From Chryseolinea soli (GTDB lineage Bacteria > Bacteroidota > Bacteroidia > Cytophagales > Cyclobacteriaceae), in the NCBI RefSeq assembly GCF_003589925.1, contig NZ_CP032382.1, positions 2,046,001 to 2,110,000 on the forward strand: DNA of 64,000 nucleotides, written 5' to 3'. The position numbers and the translations under genes were made by a program. Positions 1-9,728 of this stretch are shown in pieces; the first letter of the stretch is position 1, and each line of letters begins with the position of its first letter. Under the pieces are notes generated by a model. It did no database searches, had not been told where the DNA came from, and was given only the letters and a program-made list of their open reading frames with translations.

Positions 1-1
1 A

Positions 2-1120
2 AATAACGGCATCAAAAACCTCTTTGTCCACGCCTTTACCGATGGCCGCGACACCGACCCGAAAGGCGGCCTGGATTATCTCAAAAACCTGACGGACCAT
101 CTCGCCAAAACTACCGGCAAACTTGCCAGTATCGTAGGGCGCTACTATGCCATGGACCGCGACAAACGCTGGGAACGCGTGAAGCTGGCCTATGATGTGA
201 TGGTCAATGGCGTTGGCGAAAAAACTACGGACCCCCTGAAGGCCGTACAGCAGTCGTACGACAACAACGTGACCGACGAATTCATCAAACCCATCGTGGT
301 GGTGGATCAGCAGCAAAAACCCGTGGCCACTATTCAGCAGGGCGATGTGGTGCTTTGCTTCAACTTCCGCACCGACCGCGGTCGCGAGATCACCGAAGTG
401 CTCACACAACAGGATTTCCCCGACCACGGCATGAAAAAATTGCCGCTCTACTACATCACGCTCACCAACTACGACGAATCTTTTAAAGATGTGAAGGTGA
501 TCTTCCACAAAGACAACCTGGAAAAAACCCTGGGTGAAGTGGTGGCCGACGCCGGCAAAAAACAGATCCGCATCGCGGAGACCGAAAAATATCCCCACGT
601 AACGTTCTTCTTCTCCGGTGGCCGTGAAGTAGCCTTTGCCGGAGAGTCGCGCATTCTTTGCCCGTCGCCTAAAGTGGCCACCTACGACCTGGCGCCCGAA
701 ATGAGCGCCAACGACATCAAGGACAAGATCATCCCCGAACTGGAAAAGAAAGCCCCCGATTTCATTTGCCTCAACTTTGCCAACCCCGACATGGTGGGAC
801 ACACGGGCGTATTTTCCGCTGCCGTGAAAGCCGTGGAAACCGTTGACGCCTGTGCTCAAAAAGTGACGGAAGCCGCCCTGAAGAACGGCTACTCCACCAT
901 CATCATCGCCGACCACGGAAACGCCGACATGATGATCAACGAAGACGGCACGCCAAACACCGCTCACACCACCAACCTGGTGCCCTGCATTTTGGTAGAC
1001 GACACCTACAAGGGAAAACTGAAGGACGGCAAACTCGGCGACCTGGCCCCGACCATTCTCGCGCTGATGGGCATTCCCATTCCGCCACAGATGACCGGCA
1101 CCGTACTTGTCGACAAATAA
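2..1120 (+). CDS. gpmI: 2,3-bisphosphoglycerate-independent phosphoglycerate mutase, 5'-truncated
   Basis: This is the cytoplasmic glycolytic enzyme that interconverts 3- and 2-phosphoglycerate. The reading frame is open from base 2, so the gene begins before the window. The 372 visible residues correspond to roughly the last three quarters of a family that is usually about 510 residues. The catalytic serine near residue 62 of the family is therefore not visible. Recognised family blocks are HAFTDGRDTDP at the very start, FNFRTDRGRE near base 360, PDMVGHTG near base 788 and IIADHGNADMM near base 900, which carry metal ligands. The internal ATG at 152 lies after conserved sequence and is not the start. 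A lipoprotein gene follows after 45 bases. Identification is secure. Confidence 0.95.
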   Translation, partial: NNGIKNLFVHAFTDGRDTDPKGGLDYLKNLTDHLAKTTGKLASIVGRYYAMDRDKRWERVKLAYDVMVNGVGEKTTDPLKAVQQSYDNNVTDEFIKPIVVVDQQQKPVATIQQGDVVLCFNFRTDRGREITEVLTQQDFPDHGMKKLPLYYITLTNYDESFKDVKVIFHKDNLEKTLGEVVADAGKKQIRIAETEKYPHVTFFFSGGREVAFAGESRILCPSPKVATYDLAPEMSANDIKDKIIPELEKKAPDFICLNFANPDMVGHTGVFSAAVKAVETVDACAQKVTEAALKNGYSTIIIADHGNADMMINEDGTPNTAHTTNLVPCILVDDTYKGKLKDGKLGDLAPTILALMGIPIPPQMTGTVLVDK

Positions 1121-1165
1121 ACCTTTCGGCGGAACGGTTCGTACTACAGCACGTCCACCATCGCG

Positions 1166-1786
1166 ATGTATAGGAAAATAGATTTGAGACCGATCGTTTG
1201 TGTTTTGCTTGTGACCACGCTCTTTTCTTGCCAGACCGGCAAAAACAAGACCGTTGCGCTCTACAATGCCGACAGCCTCATCACCACCCAGGTGGCCTAT
1301 CTCAGCCAGCACAAAGCAAGGCTCCACAAGATCACAAAGCTGGGCGACATAGAAAGCGAGGCCGCCACAATCCCCAATAGCGTGAAGGACTGGGAAAACG
1401 AACTGGACATTTTCAGACAACTGGAAAGCGTCAATAAACCCGTGAACCGCCGCTTGTATGCCGTGGAAAGATCGTCGGATGTCAAAAGCAACCTCGAGGT
1501 GAAATCGTTTATCGGACAACCGGAACTGGGCAAAAAAGAGGTGGAGATGCCCGTCAAATATTTGAAAGTATTTTATCAAAACACACCGGATAACATCCGG
1601 AAAATTGAAGCACAGTACGATGAATCGAACACGCTGTATACCGGCAGCCGTTTTTTAAAGATGGAATTTCAGCAGGTATACAATAAAACGGTGCTCACAT
1701 CCTACTCTATAACCGGGGGACAGAAAATGTTCATGGGCGATTCCGTGAGCTATAACATCAGTGCCTTCGTGACAATACCAAATTAA
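1166..1786 (+). CDS. putative lipoprotein of unknown function
   Basis: The 206-residue product starts with a short charged N-terminus, a hydrophobic stretch and a lipobox LFSC with Cys22, which predicts a lipid-anchored envelope protein. The remainder is mixed alpha/beta in character, charged, and ends with a hydrophobic strand-like segment. I do not recognise a family. It sits 45 bases after gpmI and 9 bases before an ABC exporter, so it may be co-transcribed with both; whether it works with the exporter is unknown. The ATG at 1166 is the only start that gives a complete signal sequence. Confidence 0.75.
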   Translation: MYRKIDLRPIVCVLLVTTLFSCQTGKNKTVALYNADSLITTQVAYLSQHKARLHKITKLGDIESEAATIPNSVKDWENELDIFRQLESVNKPVNRRLYAVERSSDVKSNLEVKSFIGQPELGKKEVEMPVKYLKVFYQNTPDNIRKIEAQYDESNTLYTGSRFLKMEFQQVYNKTVLTSYSITGGQKMFMGDSVSYNISAFVTIPN

Positions 1787-1795
1787 AATTTTATC

Positions 1796-3601
1796 ATGGC
1801 GAAACGAGAAAGAGGAGGAGTGCCGCTGAGCGCAGAGGAGAAGAGGCCGATCAATAAAAAAAGCATTCGCCAGTTGGCGGGTGTCTTCAAGTACGTCTTG
1901 CCCTACAAAGGCGTGTTCATGGTGGGCCTTTTGTGTCTGGCGTTGTCCAGCGGCACGATGCTCGCCTTTCCCTATATGGCGGGGCAATTGCTCGACGTGG
2001 CCAGCGGAAAATCGAACCCGTATTTTTCTTCCATCAACGAAGTAGCCCTGGCGCTGATCGGCATCTTATTTTTTCAAGGCATATTTTCCTTCACCAGGGT
2101 GTATACATTTTCGCTGGTGAGCGAAAAATCGCTGGCCGACTTGCGCAAATCGGTATACCAGAAAATCATCTGGTTGCCCACAACGTTTTTTGATTCGCGG
2201 AGAGTGGGAGAACTGATGAGCCGTATCACATCCGATGTGGGTACGCTGGCCGAGATGCTTTCGTTCACCCTGGCCGAGATGATGCGCCAGGTGCTGACAC
2301 TCGTTTTGGGCACGCTGGTGATCTTCTACCTCACGCCCAAGCTCACGGGTTTTATGTTGCTCACGTTTCCTTTCCTGGTGATACTGGCCCTGTTTTTTGG
2401 AAAATACATCCGCGGACTCTCCAAAAAAACACAAGACAAATTGGCCGACGCCAACGTGGTGGTGGAGGAATCGCTTCAATCCATCTCTGTCGTGAAGTCG
2501 TTTACGAACGAAGCGTTCGAGATCAACCGCTATACGCGGGCGTTGAATGAAGTGGTGAGTGTTGCCATTCGCACAGCGCGTTTTCGCGGCTTGTTCATTT
2601 CCTTTGTCATCTTTGCTTTGTTCGGGGGCATTGTGGCCGTAGGATGGTATGGCGCTTCGCTGGTGCAGAACAATGCCATTTCGGTGGGAGAATTATTTTC
2701 TTTTGTATTGTACACCTCCTTCATCGGTGCCTCCATCGCCGGTTTGGGGGATATCTATACCCAGCTCCAGCGTTGCATTGGAGCGTCGGAAAGACTGTTG
2801 GAGATCCTCGACGAAAAGGATGAGGCAGAGGCCGGTCTCCCCGCACAGCCCCTTAAACTTCACGGCGAGATCGAATTTGAAAACGTTTCTTTCTCATACC
2901 CCACCCGCCAGGATTTCCGCGTGCTGAAAAACCTCGATTTCAAAATCGAGCCCGGCGAAAAGATCGCGCTCATCGGCCAGAGCGGTTCAGGGAAATCAAC
3001 CATCATAAATCTGCTCATGCGATTTTATGGTGTGAAGGAAGGCTCCATCAAAGTGGACGGAAACGACATCGATCAATTCCACCTCACCGCCTATCGCAAA
3101 AATATCGGCATCGTGCCGCAGGAGGTCATCCTCTTTGGGGGGACCATTCAGGAGAATATCGCCTATGGCAAACCCGGCGCCACGTTCGACGAGATCCGGG
3201 AAGCCGCGCGCAAGGCCAATGCCCTGGAATTCGTTGAAAGCTTCCCCGAAAAATTTGAGACCGTCGTCGGCGAACGGGGTGTAAAGCTCTCCGGCGGCCA
3301 ACGCCAACGCATCGCCATTGCCCGGGCCATCCTGAAAGACCCGGCCATCCTCATCCTGGACGAGGCCACGAGCTCGCTCGATGCCCATGCCGAGGTGCTG
3401 GTACAGGAAGCCCTGGAGAAATTGATGGAAGGGCGAACCTCCATAATTATCGCCCACCGGTTAAGCACCATTAAGAAAGTAGACCGTATCTTTGTGATCA
3501 AGGAAGGGACGTTGGCCGAAGTAGGCTCGCACGCCGAGCTGACCCGCATCAATAACGGGAACGGCATCTACAGTAACTTGCTGAAACTACAGCTTCAATA
3601 A
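1796..3601 (+). CDS. ABC exporter, fused permease and ATPase (MsbA/BmrA-like half transporter)
   Basis: A 601-residue half-transporter with the TMD-NBD layout of type IV ABC exporters. Six hydrophobic helices occupy about residues 35-320. The nucleotide-binding domain follows with Walker A GQSGSGKST (about 393-401), a Q-loop VPQEV, signature LSGGQ (about 497), Walker B ILILDEATSSLD and the H-loop IIAHRLSTI. It probably works as a homodimer in the inner membrane exporting a lipid or hydrophobic compound; the substrate cannot be read from sequence. It follows the lipoprotein gene by 9 bases and precedes a Fur-family gene by 15, so one transcript is likely. No key residue is missing. Confidence 0.93.
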   Translation: MAKRERGGVPLSAEEKRPINKKSIRQLAGVFKYVLPYKGVFMVGLLCLALSSGTMLAFPYMAGQLLDVASGKSNPYFSSINEVALALIGILFFQGIFSFTRVYTFSLVSEKSLADLRKSVYQKIIWLPTTFFDSRRVGELMSRITSDVGTLAEMLSFTLAEMMRQVLTLVLGTLVIFYLTPKLTGFMLLTFPFLVILALFFGKYIRGLSKKTQDKLADANVVVEESLQSISVVKSFTNEAFEINRYTRALNEVVSVAIRTARFRGLFISFVIFALFGGIVAVGWYGASLVQNNAISVGELFSFVLYTSFIGASIAGLGDIYTQLQRCIGASERLLEILDEKDEAEAGLPAQPLKLHGEIEFENVSFSYPTRQDFRVLKNLDFKIEPGEKIALIGQSGSGKSTIINLLMRFYGVKEGSIKVDGNDIDQFHLTAYRKNIGIVPQEVILFGGTIQENIAYGKPGATFDEIREAARKANALEFVESFPEKFETVVGERGVKLSGGQRQRIAIARAILKDPAILILDEATSSLDAHAEVLVQEALEKLMEGRTSIIIAHRLSTIKKVDRIFVIKEGTLAEVGSHAELTRINNGNGIYSNLLKLQLQ

Positions 3602-3616
3602 ACGGCGGGGCACGCT

Positions 3617-4033
3617 ATGAACAGTGCGATATCCGATACCTTGCTGAAGGACTTTAACCTTCGCTCCACCCCGAACCGGCAGGAGATCCTCCACCTGTTC
3701 CTGCAAAAAAACTATGCCCTCTCCCACGGGGACATTGAAAAGGAAATCGACAATTCCCTCGACCGCGTAACGGTCTATCGCACCCTAAAAACATTCCTCG
3801 ACAAAGGCCTCATCCATAAAGTGCTCGACGACGAGGGAAGCCTAAAATATGCCCTTTGTAACGAGGCCTGCACCACGGCCGGCCACCACCACGACCACGT
3901 GCATTTCAAATGCACCAAATGCGGACAGACCAACTGCCTGAACATTGAGGTTCCGGTCGTCAAATTGCCAAAGGGGTACCGTGCCAGCGAGGTCAATTTG
4001 TTGATCCAGGGTGTGTGCGAACGTTGTATGTGA
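3617..4033 (+). CDS. Fur-family metal-responsive transcriptional repressor
   Basis: A 138-residue protein with an N-terminal winged helix (about residues 1-80; DRVTVYRTLKTF is the recognition region) and a C-terminal metal domain. The metal domain carries the His-rich segment HHHDHVHFKC, a first CTKC pair and a final CERC pair, the structural zinc site of Fur/Zur/PerR proteins. It would bind DNA as a dimer and repress uptake genes when metal is replete. Which metal it senses cannot be decided. It is 15 bases behind the ABC exporter gene. The feoAB operon at 12124-14477 is an obvious candidate target, but I saw no clear Fur box there. Confidence 0.88.
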   Translation: MNSAISDTLLKDFNLRSTPNRQEILHLFLQKNYALSHGDIEKEIDNSLDRVTVYRTLKTFLDKGLIHKVLDDEGSLKYALCNEACTTAGHHHDHVHFKCTKCGQTNCLNIEVPVVKLPKGYRASEVNLLIQGVCERCM

Positions 4034-4062
4034 AAAAGGGTGTCCGGGTCCCGGTTCCTTTT
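4034..4062 (+). terminator. possible weak terminator after the Fur gene
   Basis: Directly after the stop codon, AAAAGG pairs with CCTTTT and an inner CCGG pairs with CCGG, separated by an asymmetric internal loop. The hairpin ends in a short T run. Imperfect pairing keeps confidence low. Confidence 0.4.
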
Positions 4063-4110
4063 CTAAATCCTTCCGGATAAATCAGCCGTGTATGTTTTCC
4101 GAGATGAAAA

Positions 4111-4118
4111 TATATTTG
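4111..4118 (+). promoter_or_regulatory. candidate -7 promoter element for terC
   Basis: TATATTTG matches the Bacteroidota -7 consensus TAnnTTTG about 75-90 bases upstream of the terC start. No well-spaced TTG -33 element was found. Confidence 0.4.
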
Positions 4119-4194
4119 TAGTTTTGACGTCCATGGTTTCTACCGACCATGATTTTTTTATGTTTTTTGGCTTGAATAACCGGAATAACTCTCT

Positions 4195-5193
4195 TTGCTG
4201 TCATTGGTGAACATACTTCTATTTTCCCTCTTTAGAAACCAAAGTGAAAGGGAGACGATCCTATTTGGCCTTTTTGCGCTGATCATCCTGGTTTTCCTGG
4301 TGTTGGATCTGGGGTTATTTCATAAAAAGGCGCATAAGGTTTCGACAAAATCGGCCCTCTACCAATCCATTTTTTGGGTAATTATCTCCACACTTTTTGG
4401 ATTTTTCATTTATAAATACGACGAAAGCGGGGCCGATGGCGCCGTGGAATACTTCTCCGCCTACCTCACCGAATACGCACTTTCCGTAGATAACATCTTC
4501 GTGATCCTCCTTATCCTGAAATATTTCCAGGTAAAGGAAGAATACTATCACAAAACACTTTTCTGGGGTATCCTCGGAGCCCTGGTTTTCCGCGGCGTGT
4601 TCATTTTCGTGGGCGCCATGCTCATCCATAAATTCCACTGGCTGCTGTATGGCTTTGGCGTGTTCCTGATCTACTCGGGTATCCGGATCTATTTTGAGGA
4701 CGGCGACGAAAAGATCGAGCCCGAAAAGAATCCCATCATGCGCATCTGCCGCCGCTACCTGCCCATGACCCAAGGCGACTACGGGGGGAGCTTTGTGGTG
4801 AGAGAAGCCGGGCGGCTCATGTTCACCCCGTTGTTCCTGGTTATTGTACTCATCGAAACCACTGACCTCATCTTCGCTGTCGATTCCATTCCCGCAGCTT
4901 TTGCCATCACCCAAAACGAATTCCTGGTCTACACGTCAAACATCTTTGCCGTGATGGGTCTGCGGGCGATGTTCTTCCTGCTGGCAGGCGTGATCGATAA
5001 ATTCTACCTGCTCCAAAAAGGATTGTCCATTATCCTCTTCTTCATCGGTGCAAAAATGTTGCTGGAGATATTCGAATTCAACGTCGGGGTATACACCTCG
5101 TTCTCGGTCATCATCGCCACGCTCACCCTTTCCATCATCTTCTCCATCATCGTTCCACGCAAGGACGGTGACGCCGAAGAGGAAAAAAACTAA
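4195..5193 (+). CDS. TerC/Alx-family integral membrane protein
   Basis: A 332-residue polytopic membrane protein with about eight or nine hydrophobic helices. Family hallmarks are TEYALSVDNIFVILLI near residue 95, ETTDLIFAVDSIPAAFAIT near residue 225 and the following GLRAMFFLLAG. Intramembrane acidic residues in these blocks are characteristic of TerC/Alx, linked to manganese efflux, metal handling and stress. There is no ATG at the N-terminus: the start is TTG at 4195 or GTG at 4207. It has its own upstream region. The stop codon overlaps by four bases the end of a convergent gene encoding a TerB/LETM1-like protein, a suggestive pairing because Ter modules commonly combine TerC and TerB. 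Confidence 0.9.
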   Translation: MLSLVNILLFSLFRNQSERETILFGLFALIILVFLVLDLGLFHKKAHKVSTKSALYQSIFWVIISTLFGFFIYKYDESGADGAVEYFSAYLTEYALSVDNIFVILLILKYFQVKEEYYHKTLFWGILGALVFRGVFIFVGAMLIHKFHWLLYGFGVFLIYSGIRIYFEDGDEKIEPEKNPIMRICRRYLPMTQGDYGGSFVVREAGRLMFTPLFLVIVLIETTDLIFAVDSIPAAFAITQNEFLVYTSNIFAVMGLRAMFFLLAGVIDKFYLLQKGLSIILFFIGAKMLLEIFEFNVGVYTSFSVIIATLTLSIIFSIIVPRKDGDAEEEKN

Positions 5194-6461
5194 TCCGGAA
5201 CGCCGTCAGCAAAAAGATTTTTCGGAAGGATCTTCAATAAGATCGGCAGCGTGAGAAAACGCTGCGGCAACGACACGATCACAAACGTGGGAATGGTTTT
5301 CAGAATATGGATCAACTGCAGGCGTACCTCTTCCTTTTCTTCTAACGTAAGCTCATTAGAGCGCGCCTTGCGCATGAGGTTGAGCACGTTGTCGTTCTCT
5401 TTGATCTCTTTAAAAATGCGGCTCTTATTCTTTTCCGCCACCCGCGCTACACGCCGGACGAACTGTTCGCTCACCTGTTGATAGTCTTGTTTGTCTTGCA
5501 GGTGTTCCAACTGTTCCCAGTGCTCCAGGACAAAACCTTCAATGGCAATCATGCTGTTCTCCAGATCTTCGTCGGACACGCCCAGGTAGTGCGTGAAGCG
5601 TTTCAGAAAATCAAGCTCGGCCTGTTCTACTTTCTTGTCGGCCCAGATGGTGAGGATGGCAATTTCTAGGAAGAACTTTTTCAGCAGCCACGAATTTTCT
5701 GTGGGCAGGTTGATGTCCTCCATGGCAAAACCGTCTTCAAATATTTTCAGCGCTTCCCTGCGGCGCTCCGACGACAGGTCGGTGCTTTGAAGAAAGTGCT
5801 CATACAATTTGCGCTCTTCATACACCACTTCCTTGTTGGCGTGCGCGGCGGCGGCGATGACTTTTGTGACGGAGAACCGCAGCTCCTCGCGTTCATATCG
5901 AAAGAAGTCCACGACAATACGGTCGGCATTGGTGTGCATCCATTGCCCGTAGATAAATACATCCAGAAAGAGCAGGCTGTTGTGAAAAAAGAAAGACCAG
6001 AAATTGCCTTCGAACCGCGCCGTATGTTCAATGCGCTTGTCAAGAATTTTCTCCGCCAATTCCAACGGCGATTTCTTCCGGCCCAACAATGTTTTAGTGG
6101 GCGTGGATAGTTCCGGGAAGATGTTGTTGTAGAAATTGCCGATGCTCTCTAAGGTCTTCAGGATAACGACAGACAAATCCTCGGGGGTTTTCACAGGCTT
6201 GTCGTAGTTGAGGAGCGAACTGCTGATGAGACTTTCGGCCAGCAGCACTTTCATGCGCTCCTTCTCATCCCACTCATCGTAATTCGGCAACGGCACTTCA
6301 CCCACCGACTGGCCATACATCAGGCCTGTAGGTTGAAGGATGCGATAAAGCGAATGTTCGGGATGGGACGACTTTCGGCTGTTTTCAGACGAAATGTTTT
6401 TCAGCAGTTCTTTACGGAACTCAAGATAGTCCTTAAGCCATCCTTTGTTGTGAGGGTTCAT
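5190..6461 (-). CDS. LETM1-related protein with a TerB-like central region
   Basis: A 423-residue protein without a signal peptide. The middle (about residues 190-330) is alpha-helical with acidic-turn spacing like TerB (AAAAHANKEVVYEERKL, then IWADKKVEQAEL). The C-terminal 70 residues carry the LETM1-like block LTLEEKEEVRLQLI, then a hydrophobic stretch PTFVIVSLPQRFLTLPILLK. Bacteroidota proteins of this build are often labelled LETM1-related biofilm-associated protein; the function is not established, though LETM1 in mitochondria concerns cation homeostasis. The gene lies 56 bases downstream of purE on the same strand and converges with terC with a four-base overlap. Confidence 0.7.
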   Translation of the reverse strand: MNPHNKGWLKDYLEFRKELLKNISSENSRKSSHPEHSLYRILQPTGLMYGQSVGEVPLPNYDEWDEKERMKVLLAESLISSSLLNYDKPVKTPEDLSVVILKTLESIGNFYNNIFPELSTPTKTLLGRKKSPLELAEKILDKRIEHTARFEGNFWSFFFHNSLLFLDVFIYGQWMHTNADRIVVDFFRYEREELRFSVTKVIAAAAHANKEVVYEERKLYEHFLQSTDLSSERRREALKIFEDGFAMEDINLPTENSWLLKKFFLEIAILTIWADKKVEQAELDFLKRFTHYLGVSDEDLENSMIAIEGFVLEHWEQLEHLQDKQDYQQVSEQFVRRVARVAEKNKSRIFKEIKENDNVLNLMRKARSNELTLEEKEEVRLQLIHILKTIPTFVIVSLPQRFLTLPILLKILPKNLFADGVPD

Positions 6462-6517
6462 GCCGGGTTTTCTGCAATTTCAAGTTACAGATTTTCGGCA
6501 AAACCAACGAATAGGGT

Positions 6518-7030
6518 TTACACGCTCGCTTTCCAGCCCTTTTTCTCCAGATTTTTGGCAGCAGCCTCCACCTTGGTTTTTAGCGATTTTTTGAAGGCAT
6601 CCAGGCGTTTTCCGACCGCTCTATCGGATGCACCCAGGATTTGGGCGGCCAAAATGCCCGCGTTTCGGGCTCCGTCCAGGGCCACGGTGGCCACGGGTAC
6701 GCCGGCGGGCATCTGCAAAATGGAAAGCACGGAATCCCAGCCGTCGATGGAGTTGGAAGATTTCACGGGTACGCCAATCACCGGCAGGGAGGTGACGGAG
6801 GCGACCATGCCGGGCAAATGGGCGGCACCGCCTGCACCGGCGATGATCACTTTCAGACCCTTGCTGCGCGCCTGGGTGGCGTATTCGATCATGCGCAGCG
6901 GCGTGCGGTGGGCCGAGACAACGGTAAGCTCATACGCAATGCCCAGCTCTTCCAACACTTCGGCAGCGTCTTTCATGATCCGCAGATCCGATTGACTGCC
7001 CATGATAATACCGACAAATGGTTTGCTCAT
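6518..7030 (-). CDS. purE: N5-carboxyaminoimidazole ribonucleotide mutase (PurE class I)
   Basis: This cytoplasmic enzyme of de novo purine synthesis moves the carboxyl group of N5-CAIR to give CAIR. The 170-residue length fits class I PurE. Visible motifs are the N-terminal loop IMGSQSDL (about residues 9-16), SAHRTP with the catalytic His (about 40-45) and [15 protein letters not shown] (about 66-80). purK ends one base upstream, so the pair is translated from one mRNA, as expected for consecutive pathway steps. The presence of PurK confirms the class I reading over the class II enzyme that uses free CO2. Confidence 0.97.
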   Translation of the reverse strand: MSKPFVGIIMGSQSDLRIMKDAAEVLEELGIAYELTVVSAHRTPLRMIEYATQARSKGLKVIIAGAGGAAHLPGMVASVTSLPVIGVPVKSSNSIDGWDSVLSILQMPAGVPVATVALDGARNAGILAAQILGASDRAVGKRLDAFKKSLKTKVEAAAKNLEKKGWKASV

Positions 7031-7031
7031 A

Positions 7032-8171
7032 TCAGGCGACGACTTTTAAGGTTTGCTTTACAAAAGATACTTTCTTTTTCAGACGCTCCACATCGCCATC
7101 CATGATGGTGACGTGGCCCATTTTACGAAAAGGCTTTGTGAAACGTTTTCCATATAAATGAACATGCACACCCGGCAGCTTCAGTACGTCTTCCAGGCCC
7201 GCATATTTTGCCAGGCCGGTGTGCCCGGCTTCTCCCAGCAGGTTCACCATGGCACTCGGCTGAATGAGCGTGGTGTCGCCCAGCGGCAGGTTCAGGATCG
7301 CCCGGAGATGTTGCTCATATTGTGAGGTGATGTTCGCTTCAATGGTCTGGTGCCCGCTGTTGTGCGGACGCGGGGCCACTTCGTTCACCAACACCTTTCC
7401 TTTTTTGGTCACGAACATTTCGACGGCGAGCAAGCCCACCATCTTCAATTCGTGCACGATTTTCCGCGCAATGGTCTCTGCTTCGTGCACAATGGTTTTG
7501 TTCAATTGGGCAGGAGCAAAGAGATATTCCACGAGGTTGTGCACGGGGTGAAAAACCATCTCCACCACGGGAAATGTGGTGATCTCGCCACGCTCATTGC
7601 GGGCAACGATGACCGAGATCTCTTTTTCAAAATCGACAAGTTCCTCCAGGAGCCCCGGAGCGTCGAAGGCTTTGTCGAGGTCATCCAACGTGCGGAGTAT
7701 CTGCACGCCCCGGCCGTCGTAGCCTTCGCGGCCCAATTTGTTTACCGCAGGGAGAAAGTTTTTATTCTTTTTGACATCGGCGGCGTTCTCCACGAGAATG
7801 AACGGCGCCGTGGGAATGTCGTAGTCGCGGTAGAATATTTTTTGGGTGCGCTTGTCCTGGATCAGCTCGATCACATCGGGCTGGGGAAACACTTTTTTGC
7901 CGGCCCGGGCCAGGGCTTTCAACGCCGCGGTGTTCACGTTCTCGATCTCGATGGTGATCACATCACAGGCCGAGCCGAACTTCATCACCGTGTCGTAGTC
8001 GGTGAGCTTGCCGTGGTGAAATTCCGCGAGCGAAGCGCACGGTGCATGTTCGTCGGGGTCGAGCGTGGCAAAGGGAATGTTGAAATCGATGCCCGACTGG
8101 ATGAGCATGCGCCCCAACTGGCCGCCGCCGAGAATGCCTAGTTTAAAATTTTGCTCGAAAGAAAGGCTCAA
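7032..8171 (-). CDS. purK: 5-(carboxyamino)imidazole ribonucleotide synthase
   Basis: An ATP-grasp enzyme that uses ATP and bicarbonate to convert AIR to N5-CAIR, the substrate of the adjacent PurE. The 379 residues begin with the nucleotide-fold loop [11 protein letters not shown] (about residues 12-22); the C-terminal part holds [15 protein letters not shown] (about 265-279), the ATP/Mg-binding signature of PurK. No ATG precedes the conserved N-terminus, so a TTG at 8171 is the best start. It forms an operon with purE, one base apart. Length and motifs are normal. Confidence 0.96.
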   Translation of the reverse strand: MSLSFEQNFKLGILGGGQLGRMLIQSGIDFNIPFATLDPDEHAPCASLAEFHHGKLTDYDTVMKFGSACDVITIEIENVNTAALKALARAGKKVFPQPDVIELIQDKRTQKIFYRDYDIPTAPFILVENAADVKKNKNFLPAVNKLGREGYDGRGVQILRTLDDLDKAFDAPGLLEELVDFEKEISVIVARNERGEITTFPVVEMVFHPVHNLVEYLFAPAQLNKTIVHEAETIARKIVHELKMVGLLAVEMFVTKKGKVLVNEVAPRPHNSGHQTIEANITSQYEQHLRAILNLPLGDTTLIQPSAMVNLLGEAGHTGLAKYAGLEDVLKLPGVHVHLYGKRFTKPFRKMGHVTIMDGDVERLKKKVSFVKQTLKVVA

Positions 8172-8340
8172 GGGTTTGTGAATTTGGCGAGAAAGTTAAG
8201 AAGGATCACGGGATAAACAGAACGGCGAAATGAATTTGTGGATCGGGCCGGTAGTGTAAATCCTTTTCAAAGGGTAGGAAGACCGCCTGTTTTTCGCGAG
8301 CTTAATTCGCACATATCCAGAGAACGTAAACCCCACAGCC

Positions 8341-9711
8341 ATGAACCGCAGACTAAGCCTGAAAAAATTATTTGCCGGCGCCACCGCGGGCAGTCTCTTG
8401 TCCCTGTCGCCACAGCTGGCCGCCGCGCACGAAAAACCAAAATCCCCGGCGGGATTGCCACCCCTCAAGATCACCGACGTCAAGACCATACTCACCGCCC
8501 CCAACGGCATCCGCCTCGTCGTGGTAAAGATCATGACCAGCGAGCCAGGCTTGTATGGCCTGGGTTGTGCCACCTTCACCCAACGCGCCTACGTGGTGCA
8601 AACCGCCATCGAAAAATATCTGAAGCCCTTCCTTCTCGGCCGCAACGTAGACGAGATCGAAGACATCTGGCAATCCTCTTATGTAAGCTCCTACTGGCGC
8701 AACGGCCCCGTGCTGTTCAATGCCATGAGCGGCGTGGACATCGCCCTGTGGGACATCAAAGGCAAGCGCGCCAATATGCCGGTGTATCAACTGTTGGGCG
8801 GCAAGGTGCGCAAGGGAGTGGATCTATATTATCATGCCCAAGGCACCGAACTTTCCGAGTTAGAGAACGCCGTGCAGGCTGCCACAGAAAAAGGCTACCG
8901 CTACGTGCGCATACAACTGGGCCAAAAAGGCAACGCCAACTATGGCGCCAAGGGCCCTTCGGGCACACCCGCCAGTTCCCTGAACGTACCCCCACAGCAG
9001 GCCGGGCCAACCGATCCAAAAGTTATTTTTGATCCCGCCCTGTACGCCCGCTCGGTGCCGAAGATGTTTGAAGCGATCCGGGCAAAATTCGGAGAAGAGT
9101 TGGAATTGCTGCACGACGTGCACGAGCGCATCTCGTTGCCGCAGGCCATCACCCTCTGTAAAGCACTGGAAGAGTATCGTCCGTTCTTTATCGAAGACCC
9201 CTTTGCACCCGAAGACAACGAGCACTTCCGCCTGCTGCGGCAGCAAACCAGCGTGCCCCTCGCCATGGGAGAACTGTTCAACACGCAGCACGAATACGTG
9301 CCGCTCATCAAAGACCGCCTCATCGACTTCATCAGAATACACATTTCGCAGATCGGTGGATTGAGCCCCGCTCGAAAAGTGCAAGCGCTAAGCGAGTTCT
9401 TTGGCGTGCGCACCGCCTGGCACGGCCCGGGCGATGCTTCACCCGTGGCCCACGCCGCCCAGTTGGCACTGGAACTAACAAGCTACAATTGTGGCATCCA
9501 CGAAGGCTACGTCTTCCCACCCGAAACCCGCGAAGTATTCTCCGGCTGCCCGGACGTAAAAGACGGCTACATGTTCGCCCAGGAAGCCCCGGGATTGGGC
9601 ATTGACTGCGATGAAAAACTCGCCGCAAAGTTTCCCTTCCCCGAAGGACCAAACTTCGACTACAGCTGGGGCACTACACGCCGCAAAGACGGAACTGTAA
9701 TCCGCCCATGA
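8341..9711 (+). CDS. exported enolase-superfamily dehydratase, mannonate dehydratase (ManD)-like
   Basis: A 456-residue member of the ManD subgroup of the enolase superfamily. Metal-ligand blocks DVHERI, FIEDPF and MGELFN are all present, as is the family block WHGPGDASPVAHAA and the typical tail ending RKDGTVIRP. Such enzymes dehydrate sugar acids such as D-mannonate or D-gluconate, or have very low activity. Unusually, it begins with MNRRLSLKK followed by a hydrophobic run and an Ala-rich cleavage region near residue 29, a Tat-type signal, so it is probably periplasmic. Neighbouring genes give no sugar-pathway context. The exact substrate is unknown. Confidence 0.85.
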   Translation: MNRRLSLKKLFAGATAGSLLSLSPQLAAAHEKPKSPAGLPPLKITDVKTILTAPNGIRLVVVKIMTSEPGLYGLGCATFTQRAYVVQTAIEKYLKPFLLGRNVDEIEDIWQSSYVSSYWRNGPVLFNAMSGVDIALWDIKGKRANMPVYQLLGGKVRKGVDLYYHAQGTELSELENAVQAATEKGYRYVRIQLGQKGNANYGAKGPSGTPASSLNVPPQQAGPTDPKVIFDPALYARSVPKMFEAIRAKFGEELELLHDVHERISLPQAITLCKALEEYRPFFIEDPFAPEDNEHFRLLRQQTSVPLAMGELFNTQHEYVPLIKDRLIDFIRIHISQIGGLSPARKVQALSEFFGVRTAWHGPGDASPVAHAAQLALELTSYNCGIHEGYVFPPETREVFSGCPDVKDGYMFAQEAPGLGIDCDEKLAAKFPFPEGPNFDYSWGTTRRKDGTVIRP

Positions 9712-9728
9712 GAAGAAACACCTTTCTT

